A stretch of DNA of 27,601 nucleotides from an uncultured Desulfobacterales bacterium (GTDB lineage: Bacteria > Desulfobacterota > Desulfobacteria > Desulfobacterales > G020354645): the NCBI GenBank assembly GCA_947259865.1, contig CAMYNZ010000130.1, positions 1 through 27,601 on the forward strand. The letters are read 5' to 3'. The first letter of the stretch is position 1. Each line of letters starts with the position of its first letter. The translations under genes and the position numbers were made by a program. This document shows positions 1-6,567 of the stretch, piece by piece. The notes below the pieces were generated by a model. The model was not told the DNA's origin and did not search any database. It was given only the letters and a program-made list of their open reading frames with translations.

Positions 1-545
1 ATCCCGGCTACTTTATTCTCCATTTCACCGGGTAGCGATTGACCACTCTTTTCATCGATAGCGTGGACGGCGTAATCACCATAAATGGAAACAAATACGG
101 TTATGGTTCCGGGAGTCAGGGTTATAGAGTTGGCAAAAATTAAATGGGACATTTCCCGATGGAGTCTGCTTTTAAATCGGATAATTCTGGGATCGATAAG
201 ATCCATCATTTTGGGGTGAAATACGAGGTACATGACATGTATATTTGCAAGAAAGACCTGATAGAGCAACCACGGAAGATACCGGATAAATCGCAGCCAT
301 TGGGACGGCAGCCCTTTTTTTCGGGAGGCAGATAACATCAGATCGCCTGAAAAAAAGGCCACAATCAGGCAGGAGATAATCCCCAGCGTGAGATGAAACA
401 GGTCAAACCTTCCGGAAAGAACGATCCAGGTGGCCAAGGCCACAACGAAAGTTAGGGCGAAAGGGATCCGGGATTTTTTGGTTCGGAGTGGTTTGGACGG
501 ACTTTGATCTCTTTCAGGTCGTGATTGTTTTTCTCGATCAACCAT
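1..545 (-). CDS. mnhE: Mrp-type Na+/H+ antiporter subunit E, partial (3' end outside window)
   Basis: The open frame starts at the ATG at 545 and runs off the left edge without a stop, giving about 181 residues. After a basic, hydrophilic N-terminus of about 25 residues come two hydrophobic segments (TFVVALATWIVLSG, then LGIISCLIVAFFSG). The typical MnhE middle follows (WLRFIRYLPWLLYQVFLANI) and then the family signature NSITLTPGTITVFVS with a downstream YAVHAID. MnhE/MrpE is a membrane subunit of the multi-subunit Mrp complex, which exchanges Na+ for H+ and helps assemble the other subunits. The rest of an mrp operon should lie to the left on the same strand. No strong Shine-Dalgarno is visible before the ATG. 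The extended basic N-terminus is slightly unusual, so a later start is possible. Family assignment is confident; completeness cannot be judged. Confidence 0.88.
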   Translation of the reverse strand, partial: MVDREKQSRPERDQSPSKPLRTKKSRIPFALTFVVALATWIVLSGRFDLFHLTLGIISCLIVAFFSGDLMLSASRKKGLPSQWLRFIRYLPWLLYQVFLANIHVMYLVFHPKMMDLIDPRIIRFKSRLHREMSHLIFANSITLTPGTITVFVSIYGDYAVHAIDEKSGQSLPGEMENKVAG

Positions 546-729
546 AAGTTTAGATGTGTGGTTCCGGAAAGCTAAAGTGACGCAGCGTTGAACATGTCTC
601 TACTGATGGTCAAAGAAGCCGTATGTATTTCTTGTTTTTAATCCAATTTTGATGAACTCAATTTGTGGTTATGAGGCTTAGTCCCGTCCTTATGGGTAAT
701 AACGACAACCCTGCAAGCCCAAACACCAC

Positions 730-1341
730 TCAGGGTTTGATCAATTCGCAAATTAACTCACAGGCAGTATCAAAATCAAGTTTGCTGGTGTTCAGGACAA
801 GGTGATACCTGTCCGGTTGGTCGTAGTCGGTGACGCCGAAATTGCGGTACAGGTTCGCCCTGCGCCGATCGTCCTGGTCCACGGCACGTATAGCCTGTTC
901 ATGGGTAAGATCATATTTTTCTTCAAGAAATTTTTTACGATCATTTCCATCGGCTGTGATAAGTACGTGAAAAGTGTTTTCACGGTCTTTTAATATATAC
1001 TGGCTGCCCCGGCCGATGATAACCGCATTTCCGCTCTCTGCGATTTCGGTTATTATTTTTTGGAGAATATCAACATATATTTCTTCATCGATTGTTTCCT
1101 GTTTGCGGCTGACCATCAGTTCTTTTAGGCTTTTGGGTACGATATCGGCCATTAACTTTTTGAATATTCCACTGGTTTTTTTTTCAAGTGCAGCCACCGA
1201 ATCCATAGATACTTTTGCTTTTGTCGAAACCATTTGGATGACTTCATTGTCGTAAAATTCATATCCTAAATTATCTGCAACCATTTCACCCAGTGTTCGG
1301 CCACCGGCTCCGAATTGACGAGAAATTGTAATAACCGACAT
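730..1341 (-). CDS. Cytidylate kinase-like family protein (copy 1)
   Basis: A 203-residue protein beginning MSVITISRQFGAGGRTLGEM. The ISRQFGAGG segment is the modified P-loop typical of the Cytidylate_kin2 group, which lacks the usual GKS/T ending of a Walker A. Later segments include AVIIGRGSQYIL (residues about 106-117) and a DDRRRANLYRNFG stretch that resembles the lid region of CMP kinases. The ATG is preceded by GGAGG at good spacing. The enzyme probably phosphorylates a nucleotide or small metabolite, but the group's substrates are largely unproven. It is a clear paralogue of the gene just upstream (1501-2115), sharing most motifs in the same order, and the two were probably made by tandem duplication. 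Confidence 0.85.
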   Translation of the reverse strand: MSVITISRQFGAGGRTLGEMVADNLGYEFYDNEVIQMVSTKAKVSMDSVAALEKKTSGIFKKLMADIVPKSLKELMVSRKQETIDEEIYVDILQKIITEIAESGNAVIIGRGSQYILKDRENTFHVLITADGNDRKKFLEEKYDLTHEQAIRAVDQDDRRRANLYRNFGVTDYDQPDRYHLVLNTSKLDFDTACELICELIKP

Positions 1342-1453
1342 GCGGCCCTCCTCCCAAAAGACGTGAAGTCAATGCGTTCAGGGGTCGGGGCAATTTTTTC
1401 GATCCCTGAAATATATACAATGTAGTCTAAAGATCGTAATCGAAAAACCGGTT

Positions 1454-1490
1454 AAAAGGTATCCAATTATCAACCGCTGCACGGGATACC
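1454..1490 (-). terminator. Candidate rho-independent terminator after kinase copy 2
   Basis: Read on the minus strand, GGTATCC and GGATACC form a perfect 7-bp stem with a 19-nt loop, followed at once by TTTT. It lies just downstream of the stop at 1501. The loop is long and the U-run short, so termination may be partial. Confidence 0.4.
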
Positions 1491-1500
1491 CCAGAAAATG

Positions 1501-2115
1501 TTAGGCCCGCTTAACCAGTTTGCATATCAGCTCACAAGCCCGATCAAGCTTAACTTTATTCATGTTTAAAACCAAATGATAATGCGCTGGGCTGTCATAG
1601 TCTTCTTTGCCGAATTTACGGTACAGATTTATCCTTCTCTTATCCTCCAATTTGACACTGTTGATGGCATGCTTGGTAAACAGGTCGTATTTTTCTTCCA
1701 TAAACCTTATCCGGTATTCTTTGTCGGCAACCAGCAGCACGTGCCGGGCATCCTTATAGTCTTTCAGGATATATTGACCCCCTCTTCCGAGAATAACGAC
1801 TTTGCCTTCATCAGCGATCTTTCGGATAATGTCGTGAAGCAGATCAACATAAATCTCTTCATCGATGTAACCCCGCTGTTCATCGAGAATTCTATCAATC
1901 AGACCTTTGGGAACCAGCTGGGAGATGAATCGTTGAAACTTACCCCCCGCTTCTTTTTCCATTGATTCGACCCAGTGAGTTGACACTCTGGCTTTCTTTG
2001 CGACCATCTGTATGATTTCATTATCGAAAAAATTATATCCCAATGTCCTGGACACCATTCTGCCCAGGGTCAACCCCCCTGCGCCGAATTGCCTTGATAT
2101 GGTTATTACACTCAT
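1501..2115 (-). CDS. Cytidylate kinase-like family protein (copy 2)
   Basis: A 204-residue paralogue of the 730-1341 product. It begins MSVITISRQFGAGGLTLGRM, has the same modified P-loop, VVILGRGGQYILKDY near residue 107, and EDKRRINLYRKFGKEDYDSP near the C-terminus. AAGGAGA precedes the ATG. A good sigma70-type promoter lies about 40 bp upstream (2158-2186), so this is the first gene of the minus-strand pair. Its substrate is not evident. It sits between an Mrp antiporter gene and an ATP synthase cluster, but neither has a known link to this kinase family. Confidence 0.85.
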   Translation of the reverse strand: MSVITISRQFGAGGLTLGRMVSRTLGYNFFDNEIIQMVAKKARVSTHWVESMEKEAGGKFQRFISQLVPKGLIDRILDEQRGYIDEEIYVDLLHDIIRKIADEGKVVILGRGGQYILKDYKDARHVLLVADKEYRIRFMEEKYDLFTKHAINSVKLEDKRRINLYRKFGKEDYDSPAHYHLVLNMNKVKLDRACELICKLVKRA

Positions 2116-2157
2116 ACAGGTCTCCTTGGCTAGTAAGTTAGCGCAATATCGTTTTTT

Positions 2158-2186
2158 GCTATATTAGAAAGCGCAACGATGGTCAA
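2158..2186 (-). promoter_or_regulatory. Sigma70-type promoter for the kinase pair
   Basis: On the minus strand, TTGACC (2181-2186) and TATAGC (2158-2163) are separated by exactly 17 bp. The predicted transcription start is near 2151, giving a leader of about 36 nt with a good ribosome binding site. Confidence 0.6.
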
Positions 2187-2218
2187 GTACGAAAATGGTC
2201 AAGAGCAGCTATTTGACC
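2179..2218. repeat. Repeated and inverted GGTCAA/TTGACC motifs in a divergent promoter region
   Basis: ATGGTCAAG occurs twice as a direct repeat, starting at 2179 and 2195 (16 bp apart). The second copy pairs with TTGACC at 2213-2218 as an inverted repeat with a 10-bp spacer. The first copy overlaps the -35 box of the kinase promoter. This could be a regulator site between the kinase genes and the ATP synthase cluster, or coincident -35 boxes. No regulator is identified. Confidence 0.35.
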
Positions 2219-2256
2219 GAAAAATATCTGCATTTAAATACCGCCTAATCACTTGC

Positions 2257-2284
2257 GGCCGAACCATTGAAACGGCCATTTTTT
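2257..2284 (+). terminator. Short hairpin with T-run upstream of the Fo cluster (possible attenuator)
   Basis: GGCCG (2257-2261) and CGGCC (2273-2277) form a 5-bp GC stem with an 11-nt loop, followed by ATTTTTT. It lies about 120 bp before the first atp gene and downstream of the divergent promoter region, so it could attenuate transcription into the cluster. The stem is short. Confidence 0.3.
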
Positions 2285-2405
2285 GAGCCCGAATGAATAA
2301 AAATAATGGTTGCATTTTACATGTGATGTGTTATCAAAGCAAATTCGATTATTATCAGCCCAGTTCCTGGATTTGATGCGGCATACGATTAGCATCGGTT
2401 ATAAA

Positions 2406-2672
2406 ATGATTTTTAACTACAAAAAAAACCGTGCGTGGGCCGAAAACCTTACGATTGTGATGCAGCTGGGTCTAACCATGGCGGGTTGCATTTTCTTTTG
2501 TTTTTTTGTGGGCTTGATGCTGGACAGATGGCTGGGAACCCGCGGTGTGTTTATAACCATATTCATTTTACTGGGTGTTGTTGGCGGGGCCACCGTTGCC
2601 TACCGACAGATCATGGAGATCATCGAACAAAAAGATACACATCCAAACGGTTCCGACAATGGAGTCGATTAG
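2406..2672 (+). CDS. atpZ: AtpZ/ATPase_gene1-type small membrane protein
   Basis: An 88-residue protein starting MIFNYKKNRAWAENL. It has two membrane helices (about residues 20-40 and 48-68) joined by the family-typical GLMLDRWLGTRG loop, and a hydrophilic tail. AtpZ proteins are two-helix accessory factors encoded at the head of ATP synthase clusters; with AtpI they are linked to Mg2+/Ca2+ handling or rotor assembly. The frame is open further upstream, to 2376 or 2310. I chose the ATG at 2406 because the length and N-terminus then match the family. None of the candidate starts has a good Shine-Dalgarno. Its end overlaps the start of atpI by 14 bp, suggesting translational coupling. Confidence 0.75.
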   Translation: MIFNYKKNRAWAENLTIVMQLGLTMAGCIFFCFFVGLMLDRWLGTRGVFITIFILLGVVGGATVAYRQIMEIIEQKDTHPNGSDNGVD

Positions 2673-3039
2673 ACAAACCCAGAAAAAATATTGTTCTCAA
2701 GCTATGCTGGCAGCCATAGTAATCGGTCTGGTTTTCATCCTGGCCGGTCAAAAACCCATGGGCAAGGGCTTGATACTGGGCACCCTGTTTAGCGTGGTTA
2801 ACTTTATATTGATGGGGGAGCTCATCCCTCTGCAACTGGGTCATACGAGACCCAAAACCTATTTGTTTTCATTGGGTTCGATTGTCATCAGATACGGCCT
2901 CCTGGCGACGCCACTAGTGGTGGCCATAAAATTTGAGCAATTCAATCTTTGGACGGTTATCTGTGGCGTTTTTATGATACAAATAGTAATATTTGTGGAT
3001 CATGTGCGGAAAAGACTTTCGTCGAATCCGCAAGATTAG
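2659..3039 (+). CDS. atpI: ATP synthase subunit I (AtpI-like)
   Basis: A 126-residue protein starting MESIRQTQKKYC with four predicted membrane segments: AAIVIGLVFILAG, GLILGTLFSVVNFILMGE, SLGSIVIRYGLLATPLVV and TVICGVFMIQIVIFVDHV. The GxxLGTLFSVVNF motif in the second helix and a charged residue in the third (IVIRYG) fit the ATP synthase I family, whose members help assemble the c-ring. The start at 2659 lies inside the atpZ 3' end. A longer frame opens at 2575 but would overlap most of atpZ. The stop is 19 bp before atpB. Confidence 0.8.
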   Translation: MESIRQTQKKYCSQAMLAAIVIGLVFILAGQKPMGKGLILGTLFSVVNFILMGELIPLQLGHTRPKTYLFSLGSIVIRYGLLATPLVVAIKFEQFNLWTVICGVFMIQIVIFVDHVRKRLSSNPQD

Positions 3040-3058
3040 CCTGGCGGTGCGTTAGGGT

Positions 3059-3733
3059 ATGGAAAAACTGGGTGAAATACATCAGCTGATCATTCCTGTT
3101 TTCGGGTACAATATAACCATCAATCTTGAAGTTATCATAATGACCTGGACGGCCATTGTGGTGCTGATTGCTTTTGGCCTCTTTGCCAGTCGAAAAAAAG
3201 ACTTGCTTCCCCGGCCCATACAGGTGCTGGGAGAGATGATCGTGGCAACCTTTTATCAGCTCACCGAGGATGCGCTGGACAGAGAAATGGCAAAAAAGTA
3301 CAGCCCGCTTATTTGCGCCCTGTTTATGTTTTTGGTTCTTTCCAACTGGCTGGGGATCATACCTTATCTCGAAGAGCCTACAAAAGATCTCAATACATCC
3401 CTAAGCCTCGGCATCTTGGGCTTTGCGATTGCACATTATGCCGGCATAAAATCCAAGGGTTTTAAGGCCTACATAAAAGAATATTTTGAACCGATCTTTT
3501 TCATGATGCCCCTGAATTTGATTGGCGAGCTATCAAAAATCATATCGATATCCTTTCGTCTTTTCGGCAATATTATGGGGGGGGCGATCATCATTCTGGT
3601 GGTATCTCATCTGACCTATAGCGTTGTTCTTCCGCCCCTGTTAAATGCGTTTTTCGGTCTTTTTGTAGGTACGATACAGGCATTCGTTTTTACGATGCTT
3701 ACGCTGGTTTATATTTCGGTACAGGTTAAATAG
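3059..3733 (+). CDS. atpB: ATP synthase Fo subunit a
   Basis: A 224-residue stator subunit that forms the ion half-channels against the c-ring. The essential arginine is R167 in SFRLFGNIMGG. The preceding PLNLIGELSK carries the conserved polar pair including E157, and the last helix has GTIQAFVFTMLTLVYIS with the conserved Q207. Five to six membrane helices are apparent, and the length is normal for bacterial a subunits. All key residues seem present, so this is a working subunit on sequence grounds. A GGG-containing leader lies just before the ATG. The stop is followed after 3 bp by the start of the multi-hairpin c-like gene, so the two are likely translated together. Confidence 0.95.
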   Translation: MEKLGEIHQLIIPVFGYNITINLEVIIMTWTAIVVLIAFGLFASRKKDLLPRPIQVLGEMIVATFYQLTEDALDREMAKKYSPLICALFMFLVLSNWLGIIPYLEEPTKDLNTSLSLGILGFAIAHYAGIKSKGFKAYIKEYFEPIFFMMPLNLIGELSKIISISFRLFGNIMGGAIIILVVSHLTYSVVLPPLLNAFFGLFVGTIQAFVFTMLTLVYISVQVK

Positions 3734-3736
3734 TCC

Positions 3737-4954
3737 ATGGACATCGATATTGATATATGGGTAAAAATTGCCGCTTATACCGGCGGCGGTATCGCTATGG
3801 GCTTTGGCGCCATCGGTGCGGCCATTGGGGTAGGGTATACAGCCGCACTGGCCAATTTAGCCATATCCACAAATGTAAAACGTTCAAGCAATATTTTTAA
3901 AAATATGTTGGTGGGTCAGGCAGTGGCTGAATCGGCCTCCATATTTGCCCTGGTGGTTGCCATTCTCTTGCTGTTCGTAAATGTGCCGAACCCGAGTCTT
4001 TTGAAGGCCGCTTCACTGTTGGCAGCAGGTATTAGCATGGGATTCGGCGCCATAGGTTCCGGGATTGGATCAGGGATACCCGGGGGGAATTGCTGTTTGG
4101 GTATTGCCCGAAATCCTGAAATCGCAGGCCGATTTACTACGACCATGCTGATCGGATCAGCTGTCTGTCAGACACCGGCCATTTTTGCCATGGTTATTGC
4201 CCTGGTCCTTATGTTCATGGATTTTGGGTCCGGGCCGCTGCATCTTACCTGGGCTGCACATCTAGGTGCCGGTTTGTGCATGGGTTTTGGGGCCCTCGGA
4301 GCGGGCATCGGCTCCGGGTTTCCGGGGGGACAAGCCTGTCTGGGGATAGCCAAGCAGCCAGAAGCGTCCAGCAGGATAACCACGAATATGTTGATCGGAA
4401 CGGCCGTGTGCCAGACACCGACCATATTTGCCATGGTTGTAGCCCTCATCCTTATGTTTATTAATTTTGAAAACGCACCGTTTCACCCGACATGGGCAGC
4501 ACTTTTCGGTGCCGGACTAAGTACCGGTCTTGCGGCCATTGGTTCCGGAATCGGCGGCGGTATGGCTGCAGGCGCCAGCTGTGAGGGTATCGCCAGGAAT
4601 CCCGAAACGGTAGCTAAAGTGACTACGGTAATGCTTGTAGGTCAAGCAGTGTCACAGACACCTGCCATTTTCGGATTGCTGGTCAGTTTTATACTTATTT
4701 TCAAAACATTCCCTGAATCTTATACCCTAAGTGCAGCCTTGGCACTTTTAGGTGCGGGGATCAGCATGGGTTTCGGGGGGATCGGGCCCGGGATCGGCAA
4801 CGGCATGGCGGCCGAAAGTGCGGTGCGATGGGTGGCCAGAAACGTGGCGCATGCCGGCGATCTCATGCGGACCATGTTAGTTGGGCAAGCCGTGTCGCAA
4901 TCAACGGCAATATATGCCATGGTGGTAAGCCTGGTGCTTATATTCGTGGTGTAA
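3737..4954 (+). CDS. Five-hairpin fused F-type c-like rotor subunit
   Basis: A 405-residue, highly hydrophobic protein made of five consecutive F-type c-subunit hairpins, whereas a normal c subunit is one hairpin of about 80 residues. Each unit has a glycine-rich first helix (GISMGFGAIGSGIGSG and variants), a polar loop (ARNPE in unit 2, AKQPE in 3, ARNPE in 4, ARNVA in 5; unit 1 has a divergent loop), and a second helix of the GQAVxxS type. The ion-carrying carboxylate survives only in unit 1 (E65 in QAVAESAS). Units 2-5 have Q145, Q226, Q307 and Q388 at the aligned site. The helix-1 position that binds Na+ in other c subunits is V32, S112, S193, G274 and N355. Units 2 and 3 are most alike (shared AVCQTP). 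The gene starts 3 bp after atpB with a weak Shine-Dalgarno. It is an intact frame, so selection appears to hold it. It may join the rotor with the separate c subunit at 5185-5433, or act as an assembly or regulatory relative; the sequence alone cannot decide. Confidence 0.9.
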   Translation: MDIDIDIWVKIAAYTGGGIAMGFGAIGAAIGVGYTAALANLAISTNVKRSSNIFKNMLVGQAVAESASIFALVVAILLLFVNVPNPSLLKAASLLAAGISMGFGAIGSGIGSGIPGGNCCLGIARNPEIAGRFTTTMLIGSAVCQTPAIFAMVIALVLMFMDFGSGPLHLTWAAHLGAGLCMGFGALGAGIGSGFPGGQACLGIAKQPEASSRITTNMLIGTAVCQTPTIFAMVVALILMFINFENAPFHPTWAALFGAGLSTGLAAIGSGIGGGMAAGASCEGIARNPETVAKVTTVMLVGQAVSQTPAIFGLLVSFILIFKTFPESYTLSAALALLGAGISMGFGGIGPGIGNGMAAESAVRWVARNVAHAGDLMRTMLVGQAVSQSTAIYAMVVSLVLIFVV

Positions 4955-5184
4955 GTTAGTGTAAACAAGCGTATATAATGATTCTTGATCATTCGTGTAC
5001 AAAACAATTTTGAAGGTGACCGAAAATCTGAATGAAAAATAAGTATTGTTCCATTAATCCTAAAATCCAAGCTTGCGGTTTCTATAGAATTTGAATTTGA
5101 ATTATATACTCAGTGAGTTCCGATCATAATTGTCGTTTATTTTGCAACAAATTGGATTTTGATATTCTATTAAAGGAGGAAGTA
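4955..5184 (+). other. 230-bp spacer between the two c-type genes
   Basis: AT-rich and non-coding. It contains a weak 6-bp hairpin (AATGAT/ATCATT, 4977-4993) without a T-run, a triplicated GAATTT-like stretch near 5090-5105, and the strong ribosome binding site of atpE at its end. I could not find a convincing promoter with 16-18 bp spacing. Its length is odd for an otherwise tightly packed cluster. Confidence 0.5.
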
Positions 5185-5433
5185 ATGGCAGTTGAAGGTG
5201 CAGATATCGTGAGAGCGGCGCAATATATCGGTGCGGGTTTGGCCATGGGTCTTGGCGCCATCGGCCCCGGCGTGGGTGAAGGCATGGCGGCAGCTAAAGC
5301 ATGCGAGGCAATCGGTAAAAATCCCCAGGAGGCCGGATTGCTGACCAGAACCATGCTTGTTGGCCAGGCCGTTTCGGAATCAACCGGTATTTATTCGCTT
5401 GTTATCGCATTGCTGCTTTTATTTGTTGTTTAG
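5185..5433 (+). CDS. atpE: ATP synthase Fo subunit c (single hairpin, Na+-type site)
   Basis: An 82-residue c subunit: helix 1 about residues 10-40, polar loop GKNPQ, helix 2 about 55-80. The ion site matches the numbering of the Ilyobacter tartaricus Na+ c subunit: E32 in VGEGMA (glutamine in that species), E65 with S66 and T67 in [10 protein letters not shown]32 plus E65 is the two-carboxylate Na+ motif described for the Fusobacterium nucleatum rotor, so Na+ coupling is likely, though some such rings also accept H+. I chose the ATG at 5185 because AAAGGAGGA lies just before it; the frame is open further upstream to 5113. This is by far the strongest ribosome binding site in the cluster, as expected for a subunit needed in about ten copies. 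Confidence 0.95.
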   Translation: MAVEGADIVRAAQYIGAGLAMGLGAIGPGVGEGMAAAKACEAIGKNPQEAGLLTRTMLVGQAVSESTGIYSLVIALLLLFVV

Positions 5434-5551
5434 TTTTTGGTCGAATCGTTATGCGACTGATGTCACATTGATTCAGCGGTTCAAACAAATTTATAGACCT
5501 GGATCAATACCCAAGACAATGGATCAAAGATAAATTGTTGGAAGTCGACCC

Positions 5552-6007
5552 ATGCAAATTGTTAGTGTCGAAGCGTTGCTGAGTATAAATGAAACGCTGA
5601 TTTTCCAATTGCTATCATTTTTGATATTTCTGTTTATTATAAAGCGTGTGATGATTCGTCCGCTGCGTGGTATGATAAAACAACGGGGTGAACACGTCCA
5701 TAAGATCAAAGACGATATTTCCGAAGCGGGAAAAGAGTATCAAAAACTTTTGGACCGGATCAAGGCGCAAGAATCAGCGGTCAAAACCGAAGCATTTGCA
5801 ATGAGAGACAAACTGGAAAAAGCAGGTAGCGCAGAAGCTGCGGCTATCATTAAATCCACCCAAATGGAAATTGTAGACCTAAAGAAAAAGGTCGGCCGGG
5901 AACTCGACGATCAAATTTCAGGGGTCAAAGCCCATATCAAAAAAGAATCTGAAGTTGTGGCTGTGAACATTATGGAAAAAATACTGGATCGGAGTCTGCA
6001 TTCATGA
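5552..6007 (+). CDS. ATP synthase Fo subunit b' (peripheral stalk)
   Basis: A 151-residue protein with one N-terminal membrane helix (about residues 14-33, FQLLSFLIFLFIIKRVM) followed by RPLRGMIKQRGEHV, typical of the b-subunit neck, and a long charged coiled coil to near the C-terminus. b-type subunits form the stator stalk that holds F1 against Fo. GGAAG precedes the ATG. It lies 118 bp after atpE and overlaps the next b gene by 4 bp (ATGA), so the two are probably made together as a b/b' pair. Confidence 0.88.
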   Translation: MQIVSVEALLSINETLIFQLLSFLIFLFIIKRVMIRPLRGMIKQRGEHVHKIKDDISEAGKEYQKLLDRIKAQESAVKTEAFAMRDKLEKAGSAEAAAIIKSTQMEIVDLKKKVGRELDDQISGVKAHIKKESEVVAVNIMEKILDRSLHS

Positions 6008-6567
6008 AGCGTCCCAGATTAATTAAAGCTTCATGGGTGCTGGTCCTGGTATTGGTCCTGGGTTTTGTGGGTTTTATTCCGGAAGCACTAGCAGCCGAAG
6101 ATGCCGGAAGCTGGCGGTCGAAATATGATCTTGTCATGCGGTGGCTAAACTTTGTGATACTGGCATTTGTGCTGGTAAAATTCGGCAAGAATCCCTTGAT
6201 GAATATGCTCCATCAGCGTAAGGAAGAGATGCAAAAAGAGATAACAAAAGCCGAGGCGCAACACAAGGAAGCCGAAGCAAAAGCCAATGAGCTTCGCCGG
6301 CAACTTGAAGAAAATGTTGCCCAATTGGAACAGATCAAACAAAAAATCATCAATCGGGGTGAGACTAGAAAAAAGGAGATCATTCAAGAGGCCCGGGCCG
6401 AAAGCAGGATTTTGCTCGTGGAGGCTAAGCGCAGGATTGACAACCAAATTTTAAGCACCAAGAAAATGTTTAAGGCCAAAATGATAGATGAGGCCATGAA
6501 AACCGTTTTCGAAAAACTTCCCCGGCATATCACCCAGGCAGATTACCAATACGGCTTGAAACCGTAA
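6004..6567 (+). CDS. atpF: ATP synthase Fo subunit b (peripheral stalk)
   Basis: A 187-residue protein. It has an N-terminal hydrophobic segment ending in EALAAED that looks like a cleavable signal peptide, a membrane helix near residues 45-62 (WLNFVILAFVLVKFGKNPL), and a long coiled coil rich in E, K, Q and A. A signal-like first segment is known in b subunits of related bacteria. It overlaps b' by 4 bp. It is the last gene of the cluster: no delta, alpha, gamma, beta or epsilon gene follows, and its last 38 bp overlap a convergent gene. The F1 genes must therefore lie elsewhere, or this Fo is an extra one. Confidence 0.88.
   Translation: MKRPRLIKASWVLVLVLVLGFVGFIPEALAAEDAGSWRSKYDLVMRWLNFVILAFVLVKFGKNPLMNMLHQRKEEMQKEITKAEAQHKEAEAKANELRRQLEENVAQLEQIKQKIINRGETRKKEIIQEARAESRILLVEAKRRIDNQILSTKKMFKAKMIDEAMKTVFEKLPRHITQADYQYGLKP

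Noticed and set aside
144..335. Plus-strand frame within the first 545 bp
   Set aside because: It is the antisense shadow of the MnhE frame, which shows clear family motifs on the minus strand.
707..737. AACCCTG/CAGGGTT hairpin at the end of kinase copy 1 as a terminator
   Set aside because: The stem is 7 bp with a long loop but has no T-run on the minus strand, and it overlaps the stop codon.
1576..1965. 129-codon plus-strand frame opposite kinase copy 2
   Set aside because: It lies entirely opposite a well-supported kinase gene and has no ribosome binding site or motif.
3916..4449. Long proline- and methionine-rich minus-strand frames opposite the fused c gene
   Set aside because: They arise from the repeated glycine- and alanine-rich codons of the c hairpins; similar antisense frames appear opposite atpE.
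5143..5170. TTGCAA and TATTCT boxes as a promoter for atpE
   Set aside because: Spacing is only 15 bp, and the transcript would begin almost at the ribosome binding site.
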